Below are positions 23,894 to 31,860 of a stretch of DNA of 43,386 bases, piece by piece. Within the stretch, counting starts at the first letter, position 1; every line of letters starts with the position of its first letter. The position numbers and the translations under genes were made by a program. Below the pieces are notes generated by a model. That model was not told where the DNA came from. It searched no databases and worked only from the letters and a program-made list of their open reading frames with translations. Origin of the DNA: Amarolinea aalborgensis (GTDB taxonomy: Bacteria > Chloroflexota > Anaerolineae > SSC4 > Amarolineaceae); contig NZ_UETR01000023.1 in NCBI RefSeq assembly GCF_900491745.1, forward strand, positions 1-43,386. The letters run 5' to 3'.

Positions 23894-25450
23894 CTACATG
23901 AGCCGTTGTAAGAGTTCATTGGCGGCCCGGTTGAAGAAGTTGAGCAACGGCGTTGGATAAACGCCGAAAAGCACCATGAAGGCGATCAAGGGCCACATGG
24001 TGACCTTCTCGAACAGCGCCATGTCGCTCGGATCGTGCTCTTCCTGGCCCGTGGTCAGGTTCGTCCAGTGATCCACCTTATGCGGGTCATAATCGCCCAG
24101 GAACATGAATTGGACGATTTTCCACAGGATGTAGGCCGCGGTGATGACAATGCCAAGCACGCCGACAGCGGCATAGACCTTGACCAGATCGAACGCGCCG
24201 CGGAAGACCAGGAACTCACTCCAGAAACCAGCCAATCCAGGCAGCCCCAAGGAGGCGAAGGCTGTCACGAGCATGATGCCGTAGAAGTAGGGTAGTTTGG
24301 CGCTCAGGCCGCCGAACTTCTTGAGTTCACGAGTATGTGCGCGTTCGTAGATGATGCCGACGAGGAAGAACAATCCGCCGGTGATGATGCCGTGGTTGAA
24401 CATCTGCAGGGCGGCGCCGTTGATGGCCATGGCCTGGCTGTTGATGGTGGCCTGTTCGGTGGCGCCGACGCCGAAGGCGGCCGCGCCGATGCCCAACATG
24501 ACGTAGCCCATGTGGCTAACGGATGAATAGGCAATGAGGCGTTTGAGGTCCCATTGGGCCATGCAGACGAAAGCGCCGTAGATAATGCTAATGACGCCCA
24601 GGGCCACAATCACGAGCGACCATGCCTTGAAGGCATTGGGCAGGGTGGGCAGCACGATGCGCAGGAAGCCGTAGGCGCCGAGCTTCAAGAGGACGCCGGC
24701 CAGAATGACCGAGCCGGCTGTGGGCGCCGCGGTGTGGGCGTCAGGCAGCCAGGTGTGGAATGGGAAGCTGGGCACTTTGATGGCGAACCCCAGGAAGAAG
24801 GCCCAGAAGGCGAGGCTTCCCAGGAAGATATCGTTTGCAAAGGGCTTGGCTTTGGCCGCCTCCACGATATCGAAGGTGCCTGTGACGAAGTAGACCCCCA
24901 GGATTGCCAGCAGCATGGCGACGGAGCCAATCAGGGTGTAGATGAAGAACTTGATCGCGGCGTACTGCGGTCGGTCTTTCGGCTGGCCCCAGATGGCGAT
25001 GAGGAAGTACATCGGCACCAGGCCAATTTCCCAGAAGACGTAGAAAAGTACGTAGTCGAGCGAGACGAACACCCCGAACATGCCCATTTCCAACAGCAGG
25101 AAGAGCAAGAAGAATTCCTTGACGCGGCGCTTGATCGTGAAGCTGGAGTAGTAAAGCCCCAGCGTGGTCAACAGCGCGGTCAGGAAGATGAGAGGGACGC
25201 TGAGGCCGTCCACGCCCATGTGGTAGGATGCGCCTAGCTGCGGTATCCAACTGTGAACTTCTTGGAACTGGTAGCCGCCGCTGGTATTGGCATAGGCAAA
25301 CCAAAGAAAGACGGACAGCGCCAGCGGCACAAGACTAATCAGCACTGACCAGTTCTTGATGCCGCGCTCGTTATCCTTGGGCAGAAGTAGGACAACCAGC
25401 GCGCCCAAGAGCGGCGCAAACGTGATGATGGTCAGAAGTGGAAAAGACAT
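23894..25450 (-). CDS. nuoM: NADH-quinone oxidoreductase subunit M
   Basis: A 518-residue proton-pumping subunit. It shows the TM5 glutamate in FYVFWEIGLVPMYFL, the TM7 lysine region in FAIKVPSFPFHTWLPDAH, and TAAPTAGSVILAGVLLKLG with the TM8 lysine. A GGAGGAAGC ribosome site precedes the ATG. It sits between nuoL and nuoN. Confidence 0.96.
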   Translation of the reverse strand: MSFPLLTIITFAPLLGALVVLLLPKDNERGIKNWSVLISLVPLALSVFLWFAYANTSGGYQFQEVHSWIPQLGASYHMGVDGLSVPLIFLTALLTTLGLYYSSFTIKRRVKEFFLLFLLLEMGMFGVFVSLDYVLFYVFWEIGLVPMYFLIAIWGQPKDRPQYAAIKFFIYTLIGSVAMLLAILGVYFVTGTFDIVEAAKAKPFANDIFLGSLAFWAFFLGFAIKVPSFPFHTWLPDAHTAAPTAGSVILAGVLLKLGAYGFLRIVLPTLPNAFKAWSLVIVALGVISIIYGAFVCMAQWDLKRLIAYSSVSHMGYVMLGIGAAAFGVGATEQATINSQAMAINGAALQMFNHGIITGGLFFLVGIIYERAHTRELKKFGGLSAKLPYFYGIMLVTAFASLGLPGLAGFWSEFLVFRGAFDLVKVYAAVGVLGIVITAAYILWKIVQFMFLGDYDPHKVDHWTNLTTGQEEHDPSDMALFEKVTMWPLIAFMVLFGVYPTPLLNFFNRAANELLQRLM

Positions 25451-25480
25451 ATCAGCTTCCTCCTACAAGGTTCAGCACGC

Positions 25481-27775
25481 TCAGGCGTACAGATAAAAGC
25501 CCAGTAACAGCATGATGGTCATCACGGCGAACAACAGATAGTTTTGGCCTTGGCCCGTCTGCAATTTGCGGGCAATGCGCCCGAAGCCATCGGTCAATGC
25601 GCCGACGCCGTTCACGATGCCGTCAATGATCGGCTCGTCGAAGAAGGCGCGCAGGCCATCAGACAGCAGACGTCCCAGGCGACCAACGCCGTTGACGATG
25701 GGATCAATGATCCAGCGATTGTCAAAGCGGAAAGCCATCTCGGCCAGCCAACGGGTGAAGGCGACCACGGTTCCCATGTACAGCTCGTCTATGTAATACT
25801 TACGGTTGAGCACCGTCCAGATCGGCCCAAGCACGCGTTTGACTGGATCAACCTCGCCGGCCTTGAGGGGGCGCACGCCGTACACCAACCAGGCCAGGGT
25901 CAGGCCGCCGAGCGCAGCGATGATCGAAATCATGAGCGGGAAGGTGTTGAACTCCGGCACGTGAAGGGCGTGCGTCAGCGCTTCTTCCAGGCTGCCGATG
26001 ACGTGCTCGAACGGGTTGTGCAGCAGGGCGCCGAGGACGGGGAACTTCTCCGGGATGCCGACCCAACCACCGACCACGGCGAAAACGGCGAGCAGCATGA
26101 GCGGCCAGGTCATCAGGTCGTTCATGCGCAGGCCGGTTTTGTCGAGCTTGGTGGGCAGGCTGGCGTGTGCGGCCGCTTCGCTGCGCGGCTGACCGAAGAA
26201 GGTCAAGCAGATTTGACGGCCCGTGTAGAAGGCGGTCAGCAAGGCCGAGAGCGCCAGCGTCCAGAAGACCAGGGAGTTCAGTTCAAAGGCATTGGCCAGG
26301 ATCTCATCCTTGCTCCAGAAGCCGGCGGTGATGATGGGGAAACCGCTCAAGGCCAGGCCGCCGATCAGGAAAGTCCAGCCGACGCGTGGGATGCGTTTCC
26401 ACAAGCCGCCCATGTTGAGCATGTCCTGCGGGTCGAAGGGTGGGCCGTCCGCGTGCGTGTCGTGGCCGTGGTCATCGGCCGCGTGGCTGTCGTGCGCCGG
26501 CGCGTGACTGTCATGCCCGCCGTGCGCCTCGTGAACGTGATGCTCACCGTGTTCAACCGAGTGAATCACGGCGCCGGAGCCGAGGAAGAGGAGAGCCTTG
26601 AAGAAGGCATGCGTCAGCAGGTGAAAAGTCGCCGCGACATACGCGCCAATGCCCAGCGCGGCAAACATGTAGCCGAGCTGGCTGATGGTTGAGTAGGCCA
26701 GCACCTTTTTGACGTCGTTTTGGGCTACGGCAATGGTGGCGGCAAAGATGGCGGTGAAGGCGCCAATCGCGGCGACGAAATTGAGCACCCAGGGCGCGCC
26801 TTCGGCCGCAGCGTGGAACAGCGGGAACATGCGGATGATGAGATAGACGCCGGCCGACACCATCGTGGCCGCATGGATCAAGGCGCTGACAGGCGTCGGG
26901 CCTTCCATCGCGTCTGGCAGCCAGACATGCAGCGGGAACTGTGAGCTTTTGCCCATGGCGCCCCAGAAGATGAGGAAGGCCGTGAGGGCAGCCCAGGAGA
27001 TGCCCAGGCCCGGCACCATGGTTTCAGCCAGGTGTGTGATGACGGGCGTGCGGAAGATCTCATCGAAGTTGAGCGTACCTGCATGGACAAAGAGCAAGGC
27101 CATGCCGCTGAACATGATGGTGTCGCCGATACGCGTCGTGAGGAATGCCTTGAGGCCAGCGCCTTTGGGCGTGATCTGGTTGGGGTTCCAATACTTCTTT
27201 TCGAACCAGAACGAGATCAATAGATAGGAACATAACCCCATCAACTCCCAAAAGACGAAGAGCATGAAGAGATTATTGGCAACCACCAGGCCTAACATAC
27301 CGGCGGCAAAGAGCGAGATATAGGCAAAGAAGCGGCTGTAACGCGGATCCAGCTCTTTGGAGTCAGCGTTTTGCGTCGTGTAAGCCTGGTTGGGGTCCAG
27401 ATGATGCGGCCAGGTCATGTACCCACGGGCATAGATGAAAATCATGAGACAGACAAAAGGCACCATGAAAAGCATGGCGGCTGTCAGCGGATCCACGGCT
27501 ACGCCGAAGTAGCGGAAACTGGCCTGGCCGGTTGGGATTTCTAGCAGCGGGAACTGGCCCGGCGTCTCAGAAAACTCCAGGTAGTTTGCCAGCGTCGGAA
27601 TGACGACGACGATGAGCGAGAAGATCCAGGCTACCGCCATGGCGCCGATGGCGATGGTGGAACTGAGCTTCTTCAGGCTGGCTGTCGAGCGCGTCTCATC
27701 CTGGTTGGTGACCAGGACAATGATGGCAAATGCCAGAAGCGGAAAGACGGGAATCAGCCACGAGAGATTGAGCAT
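25481..27775 (-). CDS. nuoL: NADH-quinone oxidoreductase subunit L with a His-rich loop
   Basis: A 764-residue subunit, longer than the usual 610-650. The core has the TM5 glutamate (FVFWELMGLCSYLLISFWF), the TM7 region SSQFPLHVWLPDAMEGPTPV and the C-terminal extension that forms the lateral helix in known Complex I. At about residues 405-440 a hydrophilic insertion contains 12 histidines among about 34 residues (plus-strand 26448-26561), with no counterpart in standard NuoL; metal binding is a plausible but untested role. The subunit pumps protons at the far end of the membrane arm. It follows the two-TM protein gene by 106 bases. Confidence 0.95.
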   Translation of the reverse strand: MLNLSWLIPVFPLLAFAIIVLVTNQDETRSTASLKKLSSTIAIGAMAVAWIFSLIVVVIPTLANYLEFSETPGQFPLLEIPTGQASFRYFGVAVDPLTAAMLFMVPFVCLMIFIYARGYMTWPHHLDPNQAYTTQNADSKELDPRYSRFFAYISLFAAGMLGLVVANNLFMLFVFWELMGLCSYLLISFWFEKKYWNPNQITPKGAGLKAFLTTRIGDTIMFSGMALLFVHAGTLNFDEIFRTPVITHLAETMVPGLGISWAALTAFLIFWGAMGKSSQFPLHVWLPDAMEGPTPVSALIHAATMVSAGVYLIIRMFPLFHAAAEGAPWVLNFVAAIGAFTAIFAATIAVAQNDVKKVLAYSTISQLGYMFAALGIGAYVAATFHLLTHAFFKALLFLGSGAVIHSVEHGEHHVHEAHGGHDSHAPAHDSHAADDHGHDTHADGPPFDPQDMLNMGGLWKRIPRVGWTFLIGGLALSGFPIITAGFWSKDEILANAFELNSLVFWTLALSALLTAFYTGRQICLTFFGQPRSEAAAHASLPTKLDKTGLRMNDLMTWPLMLLAVFAVVGGWVGIPEKFPVLGALLHNPFEHVIGSLEEALTHALHVPEFNTFPLMISIIAALGGLTLAWLVYGVRPLKAGEVDPVKRVLGPIWTVLNRKYYIDELYMGTVVAFTRWLAEMAFRFDNRWIIDPIVNGVGRLGRLLSDGLRAFFDEPIIDGIVNGVGALTDGFGRIARKLQTGQGQNYLLFAVMTIMLLLGFYLYA

Positions 27776-27881
27776 GAGTAACCTCGACTTCCGTTAGTTG
27801 AGGCGGGGGTTGGCCGGGGATTGGCGACGGTCAAGTCCAAACGCATTCGTTTACTATGAATTGACATAAAACGAGAGCTCA

Positions 27882-28268
27882 TCATTGATTCTGTTCCGGC
27901 CGGGGAGCCAGGAAGCGGGCATAGATCTGCTGCGCCAGGCCAATCGAGATAATCAAGGCAATGCCGCAGATGACCAGGGTCCAAAAATCGGTCTGACGCC
28001 AAACGAACCATAGAATACAGAAGACGACGATAGTGAAGCTGGCCGCGGTCCACTGGACGAAGTTTTGCGCCCGTTTGCCTTCGTCGCAGATGCGAATGAG
28101 GGCAGCGGCATCTTGGTAACCGGGGTGCGCGGCCTCAATCTGGCGGAACAGCTTGCCAGCGTTGCCATAACCGCCTTTGCTCAGGTATTCGACGGCTCGC
28201 TGGTACCCTTGTTCAAGGTCAGCGGCGGTCAGGGGTTGGGTTGGACGTTTATTCTGTGTACGTGCCAT
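27882..28268 (-). CDS. Small protein with TPR-like N-terminus and two transmembrane helices
   Basis: A 128-residue protein not part of the standard nuo set. Residues about 16-60 resemble one to two TPR-type helices (LEQGYQRAVEYLSKGGYGN and AGKLFRQIEAAHPGYQDAAA). Two hydrophobic helices follow (about 74-90 and 94-112), and then a short basic tail. The TPR part would face the cytoplasm if the C-terminus is also inside. It lies between nuoK and nuoL in the same direction, so it may be an assembly factor or accessory subunit of Complex I; that is inference from position only. Confidence 0.75.
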   Translation of the reverse strand: MARTQNKRPTQPLTAADLEQGYQRAVEYLSKGGYGNAGKLFRQIEAAHPGYQDAAALIRICDEGKRAQNFVQWTAASFTIVVFCILWFVWRQTDFWTLVICGIALIISIGLAQQIYARFLAPRPEQNQ

Positions 28269-28328
28269 GATGATTGTCGCCGTTTGGGGGATGCCGGACG
28301 CCAGCGTCTGTCTGATGGACAGGTTGCT

Positions 28329-28637
28329 TTAGCCTTTGAGCGTATCGAGTTCGTCGAGGTTTACGGTGCCTCGGATGCGATAGATGGCAATGATCAACGC
28401 CAGGCCGACGGCAGCCTCAGCCGCGGCGACCGCGATGACAAAAATCGAAAAGAGCTGGCCGGTCAGCTGCATCGGGTTGCCATAGCGCCAGAAGGCGATG
28501 AGGTTGATATTGACGGCGTTGAGGATCAACTCAACGCCCATCAGCACACCGACTGCATTACGGCGGGCCAGGGCGCCAAAGAGGCCGATGACAAAGAGAG
28601 CGGCTGCCAGGGTGAGATACCAGGAAAGTGGGATCAT
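28329..28637 (-). CDS. nuoK: NADH-quinone oxidoreductase subunit K
   Basis: A 102-residue three-helix subunit. The conserved second-helix glutamate is in GVLMGVELILNAVNINLIAF, and the third helix carries AAEAAVGLALIIAIYR. Length is typical. It follows nuoJ by 21 bases. Confidence 0.96.
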   Translation of the reverse strand: MIPLSWYLTLAAALFVIGLFGALARRNAVGVLMGVELILNAVNINLIAFWRYGNPMQLTGQLFSIFVIAVAAAEAAVGLALIIAIYRIRGTVNLDELDTLKG

Positions 28638-28658
28638 GAGAATCTCTCGCTTTCTCGC

Positions 28659-29174
28659 CTAGGCCCGTTCGCGGGCGATCATGATCGAACCGATGAGCGC
28701 GACCAGCAGCAGGACCGAAACCACTTCAAAAGGCACCAGGTAGCTGCCAACGAAATCCGCGCCGAGGCGGGCAATGGCGTCAGTGGGTACGGCTTCGGTC
28801 GTCGTGGGCCATGTAATGCCGCGCAGGATGGAGGTTAGAAAGATGAAAAGAAAGACGGCGCCTACGGCGACAGCCGACCACTGCGCATTGAGGCGTCCAG
28901 CCTGGCTCGTGATGCCGCGACTCAACATGATGGCGAAGACGATCAGCGTGGCAATGGCGCCGATGTAGACGAGCACCTGGGTGACGGCCAGGAATTCAGC
29001 CTGCAATAGGATGTAGACGCCGGCGACGCCAAAAAAAGCGGCGGTCAGGCAGAGTGATGCATGAAACAGGTTGCGCAGCAGGACAGTGAGCAAGGCCGCC
29101 GCGATAATGAAAGCTGCAATGCCAAGAAAAACGGCTTGCTCAACCGTTGGCAATGGAAAGGGGAGAGTGGGCAT
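28659..29174 (-). CDS. nuoJ: NADH-quinone oxidoreductase subunit J
   Basis: A 171-residue five-helix subunit with the characteristic FFGVAGVYILLQAEFLAVTQ and VLVYIGAIATLIVFAIML segments, the latter being the helix that changes conformation in Complex I. A GGAGGAG ribosome site precedes the ATG. nuoI, which usually lies between nuoH and nuoJ, is missing here. Confidence 0.95.
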   Translation of the reverse strand: MPTLPFPLPTVEQAVFLGIAAFIIAAALLTVLLRNLFHASLCLTAAFFGVAGVYILLQAEFLAVTQVLVYIGAIATLIVFAIMLSRGITSQAGRLNAQWSAVAVGAVFLFIFLTSILRGITWPTTTEAVPTDAIARLGADFVGSYLVPFEVVSVLLLVALIGSIMIARERA

Positions 29175-29242
29175 AGAGACTCCTCCGAAAACAAACTAAA
29201 ACCGGGACTGGCAACATGCGGCGACCCAGTCCCGGTGTCATG

Positions 29243-30460
29243 TCAGACGCGCACCGCCCGGGGAGCGATGGTATCCGAAAATGCCGGAACGCGGGTAGAA
29301 CCACCCTGCGCGGCCAGCCGCAGCGAGCGCCCAACCACGCCTAGACCTGCGACCAGGCCAATCAGCTGCAAGACGACCATGACAATGGCTTGAACGATGG
29401 GGCCGCCAGGCAGCTTGATGGCCAGCGCGACGGTGAAGACGGCCACCAGGCCCAGGGGCACCATCACCTTCCAGGCGAGATTCATCATCTGATCAATCCG
29501 CAGGCGTGGGAAGGTGGCGCGCACCCACATGTTGAGATACATCACAAAGACGACCTTGATGCCGAAATAAACAATCCCCAGCAGCGGCACCTGTTCCACA
29601 AAGGGGCCTTGCCATCCTCCCAGGAAGAGAGTGGTGGCAATGGAACTGAGGATGAAGGTGTTCAAGAAAAACGCCAGGTAGAACCAGGCGAACTTCATGC
29701 CGCTGTACTCGACGTTGTAGCCGGAGACGATTTCTGACTCGGCTTCAAGCAGGTCGAAAGGCGTGCGTTCGCCCTCGGCGAGGGCAGAAACGAAGTAGAG
29801 CATGAATGACAAGGGCATGATGAAGACGTACCAACCGAAGCCGGCCATCCCACCCTGCACCAGGGCGATACCGTTCATGGACATGGTGCCCGCCACAATG
29901 ACCACGCTCAGAATGGCGAGGATCATCGGCACTTCGTAGCTCAACAACTGCGCCACGACGCGGAATCCACCCAGCAGCGCATATTTGTTGTTTGATCCCC
30001 ATCCGGCCATCAGAACCGACATGATGGCGATGGAGCCGAGGGCCACGATGTAGAGCGCGCCGATGTTCATGTCTGCGCCAACAAAACGGGGCGCAAGGGG
30101 AATGGCGCCAAACAGCATGATTACGGCGAACACGGCCAGGATCGGCGCGATGTTGAACGTCACCTTGTCGGCGGCGCTGGGCGTGATGTCCTCTTTGGTC
30201 AGCAGCTTCATGGCATCGGCGATGGTTTGCAGCAGTCCGTAGGGGCCAGCGCGGTTCGGGCCGAGGCGGTCTTGGATGCGACCTGCCACCTTGCGTTCCA
30301 GCCAGATCAAGCCCAAGACCAGGGTCAGTGCAAAGATCAGGATGACGGTGGCGCCAATCGCCAGGTTGATGAAGACAGCCAGACCTTGCGGCAGCCCCCA
30401 GCCAACCAGGACACCTTCCAGCCATTCACCGAGGCGAGACGGATCAAGAATAATGTCCAT
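29243..30460 (-). CDS. nuoH: NADH-quinone oxidoreductase subunit H
   Basis: A 405-residue subunit forming much of the quinone chamber. Signatures are WLERKVAGRIQDRLGPNRAG, PYGLLQTIADAMKLLTKED, LLSYEVPMILAIL and ALAEGERTPFDLLEAESEIV. The ATG at 30460 shares one base with the nuoA stop (TAATG), so the two are translationally coupled; a GTG nine bases upstream is less likely. Confidence 0.96.
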   Translation of the reverse strand: MDIILDPSRLGEWLEGVLVGWGLPQGLAVFINLAIGATVILIFALTLVLGLIWLERKVAGRIQDRLGPNRAGPYGLLQTIADAMKLLTKEDITPSAADKVTFNIAPILAVFAVIMLFGAIPLAPRFVGADMNIGALYIVALGSIAIMSVLMAGWGSNNKYALLGGFRVVAQLLSYEVPMILAILSVVIVAGTMSMNGIALVQGGMAGFGWYVFIMPLSFMLYFVSALAEGERTPFDLLEAESEIVSGYNVEYSGMKFAWFYLAFFLNTFILSSIATTLFLGGWQGPFVEQVPLLGIVYFGIKVVFVMYLNMWVRATFPRLRIDQMMNLAWKVMVPLGLVAVFTVALAIKLPGGPIVQAIVMVVLQLIGLVAGLGVVGRSLRLAAQGGSTRVPAFSDTIAPRAVRV

Positions 30461-30819
30461 TATTGCCACTCCAACGCATTCTTACGCCAGGCGTAGGCCA
30501 AGCCGCCCACTAGAATCACAATGAAGATCACTACCTCAAGCAGCGCCCACAGGTCAAGCCGTCCGTACGCTACGGCCCATGGGAAGAGGAAGACGGCTTC
30601 GATGTCGAAGATGACAAAAATCAGGGCAAACAGGTAGTACTGGGCTTTGAACTGAACCCACGTATCACCCATTGTTTCGACGCCGCACTCATAGGTAGAT
30701 TTCTTGATTGGATTTGGTTTCTTGGGGCGCAGGAGCCAAGCTACAAGCAAACCAACAATAGGGAAGCCAATACCGACGGCTGAGAGGATTCCGACAAACG
30801 CATAGGTTTCTAAATTCAT
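30460..30819 (-). CDS. nuoA: NADH-quinone oxidoreductase subunit A
   Basis: A 119-residue three-helix subunit with the quinone-loop motif YECGVETMGD and the FVIFDIEAVFLFPWAV helix. The start is taken at the ATG 30819 (MNLETYAF), preceded by TGAGGACG; longer readings add non-conserved residues. It is the first gene of the membrane-arm cluster and is followed directly by nuoH instead of nuoB. Confidence 0.95.
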   Translation of the reverse strand: MNLETYAFVGILSAVGIGFPIVGLLVAWLLRPKKPNPIKKSTYECGVETMGDTWVQFKAQYYLFALIFVIFDIEAVFLFPWAVAYGRLDLWALLEVVIFIVILVGGLAYAWRKNALEWQ

Positions 30820-30870
30820 AGGCGTCCTCACCAGGTTAACGGAGTGGGATTGACAAGGCATTGGCTCCAC

Positions 30871-30912
30871 CACATTGTAGCAAACCAACCTGTAAGCCTT
30901 GTGACAATTGTC
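30871..30912 (-). promoter_or_regulatory. Probable promoter and palindrome upstream of nuoA
   Basis: On the minus strand an extended -10 TGCTACAAT (ends at 30874) lies about 55 bases before the nuoA start, with no good -35 at the usual distance. Upstream of it is the 10-base palindrome GACAATTGTC (30903-30912), a candidate operator. Confidence 0.4.
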
Positions 30913-30989
30913 GCGATTATACCACAGGACTATCTAAATGAAAAGATTTCAATCGCGCCTAGCGCGACGGGGGTGATGGGCGCGGTGCA

Positions 30990-31826
30990 TCAAGCGAGAC
31001 GCGGCCGCAGCCAGGTTCCAGAGACCATCCAACGGTCGCTGTTGGGCTGATAGCGCAGCTCGAACGTATCGCCCAAGGCGGTTTGCACCAGGACGCAGTG
31101 CCACGGGGCGTCCTCTGTCGTCTCAACCCAACGGCGGCCAACGGCCGTCACCACGTGCATCTCGCCTCGCCAGGCAAAGGCGCGCGGATGGACTTGTCCA
31201 TCGGGTGTGCGCCAGGCGTCCACGGCAACGGCCGTCCAGGCCATGGATGGGCTAACTGCTGCGCCCGGCTGACGGCTCTCTTCGCCGCCTGCGCGGCTGC
31301 CAGTTTTACCTGCTGCCATTTGCTGTTTCTCCCCTGCCTCCTGCACCTGCTGTTCCAGATAGCGTAGAATCAGCGCCAAGGCAGCATTCGCGGACAAGCG
31401 CTTGTTGCCCACGCGATCCTCCTGCCACACATGTCGCTCGGCCCATTCGGCGTCGGGAGCCGAAAGATGAAGGTGCGCCAGACCGACCGGCTTGTCCGGC
31501 GTGCCTCCGCCTGGCCCGGCGATGCCCGTGACGGAGACTGCGATGTCGGCGCCAAAGACGCGGCGTGCACCGTGCGCCATTTGTCGCGCAACCTCGGCGC
31601 TGACTGCGCCTTTGCTCAGCAGCGTATTGTGATCTACGCCTAACACATGCTCCTTGGCGGAATAGGCATAGGTCACCGCGCTGCCCAAAAAGTAGGCGGA
31701 ACTACCGGCCACATCGGTCAGCCGATTGCCGATCTGCCCGCCGGTGCACGATTCCGCGAGCGCGAGCGTGAGCCCCAACTTGCTCAGAAGGCCGCCGATC
31801 TTGATCTCGATGTCCTCTTCGCTCAT
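30990..31826 (-). CDS. CinA C-terminal (NMN deamidase-type) protein with extra C-terminal domain
   Basis: A 278-residue protein. Residues about 1-160 are a CinA C-terminal/PncC domain: LALAESCTGGQIGNRLTDVAG, YAYSAKEHVLGV and SVTGIAGPGGGTPDKPVGL, a family that deamidates nicotinamide mononucleotide. A low-complexity linker (about 165-200) leads to a second domain of about 75 residues (VDAWRTPDGQVHPRAFAWRG to the end) rich in aromatic and charged strand-like segments; it resembles the small DUF6504-type domain, but I am not certain. The N-terminal molybdopterin-like domain of full CinA is absent. The ATG at 31826 has AAGGAG five bases upstream. It is the last gene of the operon with the kinase. 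Confidence 0.85.
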   Translation of the reverse strand: MSEEDIEIKIGGLLSKLGLTLALAESCTGGQIGNRLTDVAGSSAYFLGSAVTYAYSAKEHVLGVDHNTLLSKGAVSAEVARQMAHGARRVFGADIAVSVTGIAGPGGGTPDKPVGLAHLHLSAPDAEWAERHVWQEDRVGNKRLSANAALALILRYLEQQVQEAGEKQQMAAGKTGSRAGGEESRQPGAAVSPSMAWTAVAVDAWRTPDGQVHPRAFAWRGEMHVVTAVGRRWVETTEDAPWHCVLVQTALGDTFELRYQPNSDRWMVSGTWLRPRLA

Positions 31827-31860
31827 TGCCTCTCCTTCATGATGGATGCTTCCGGAGCCT

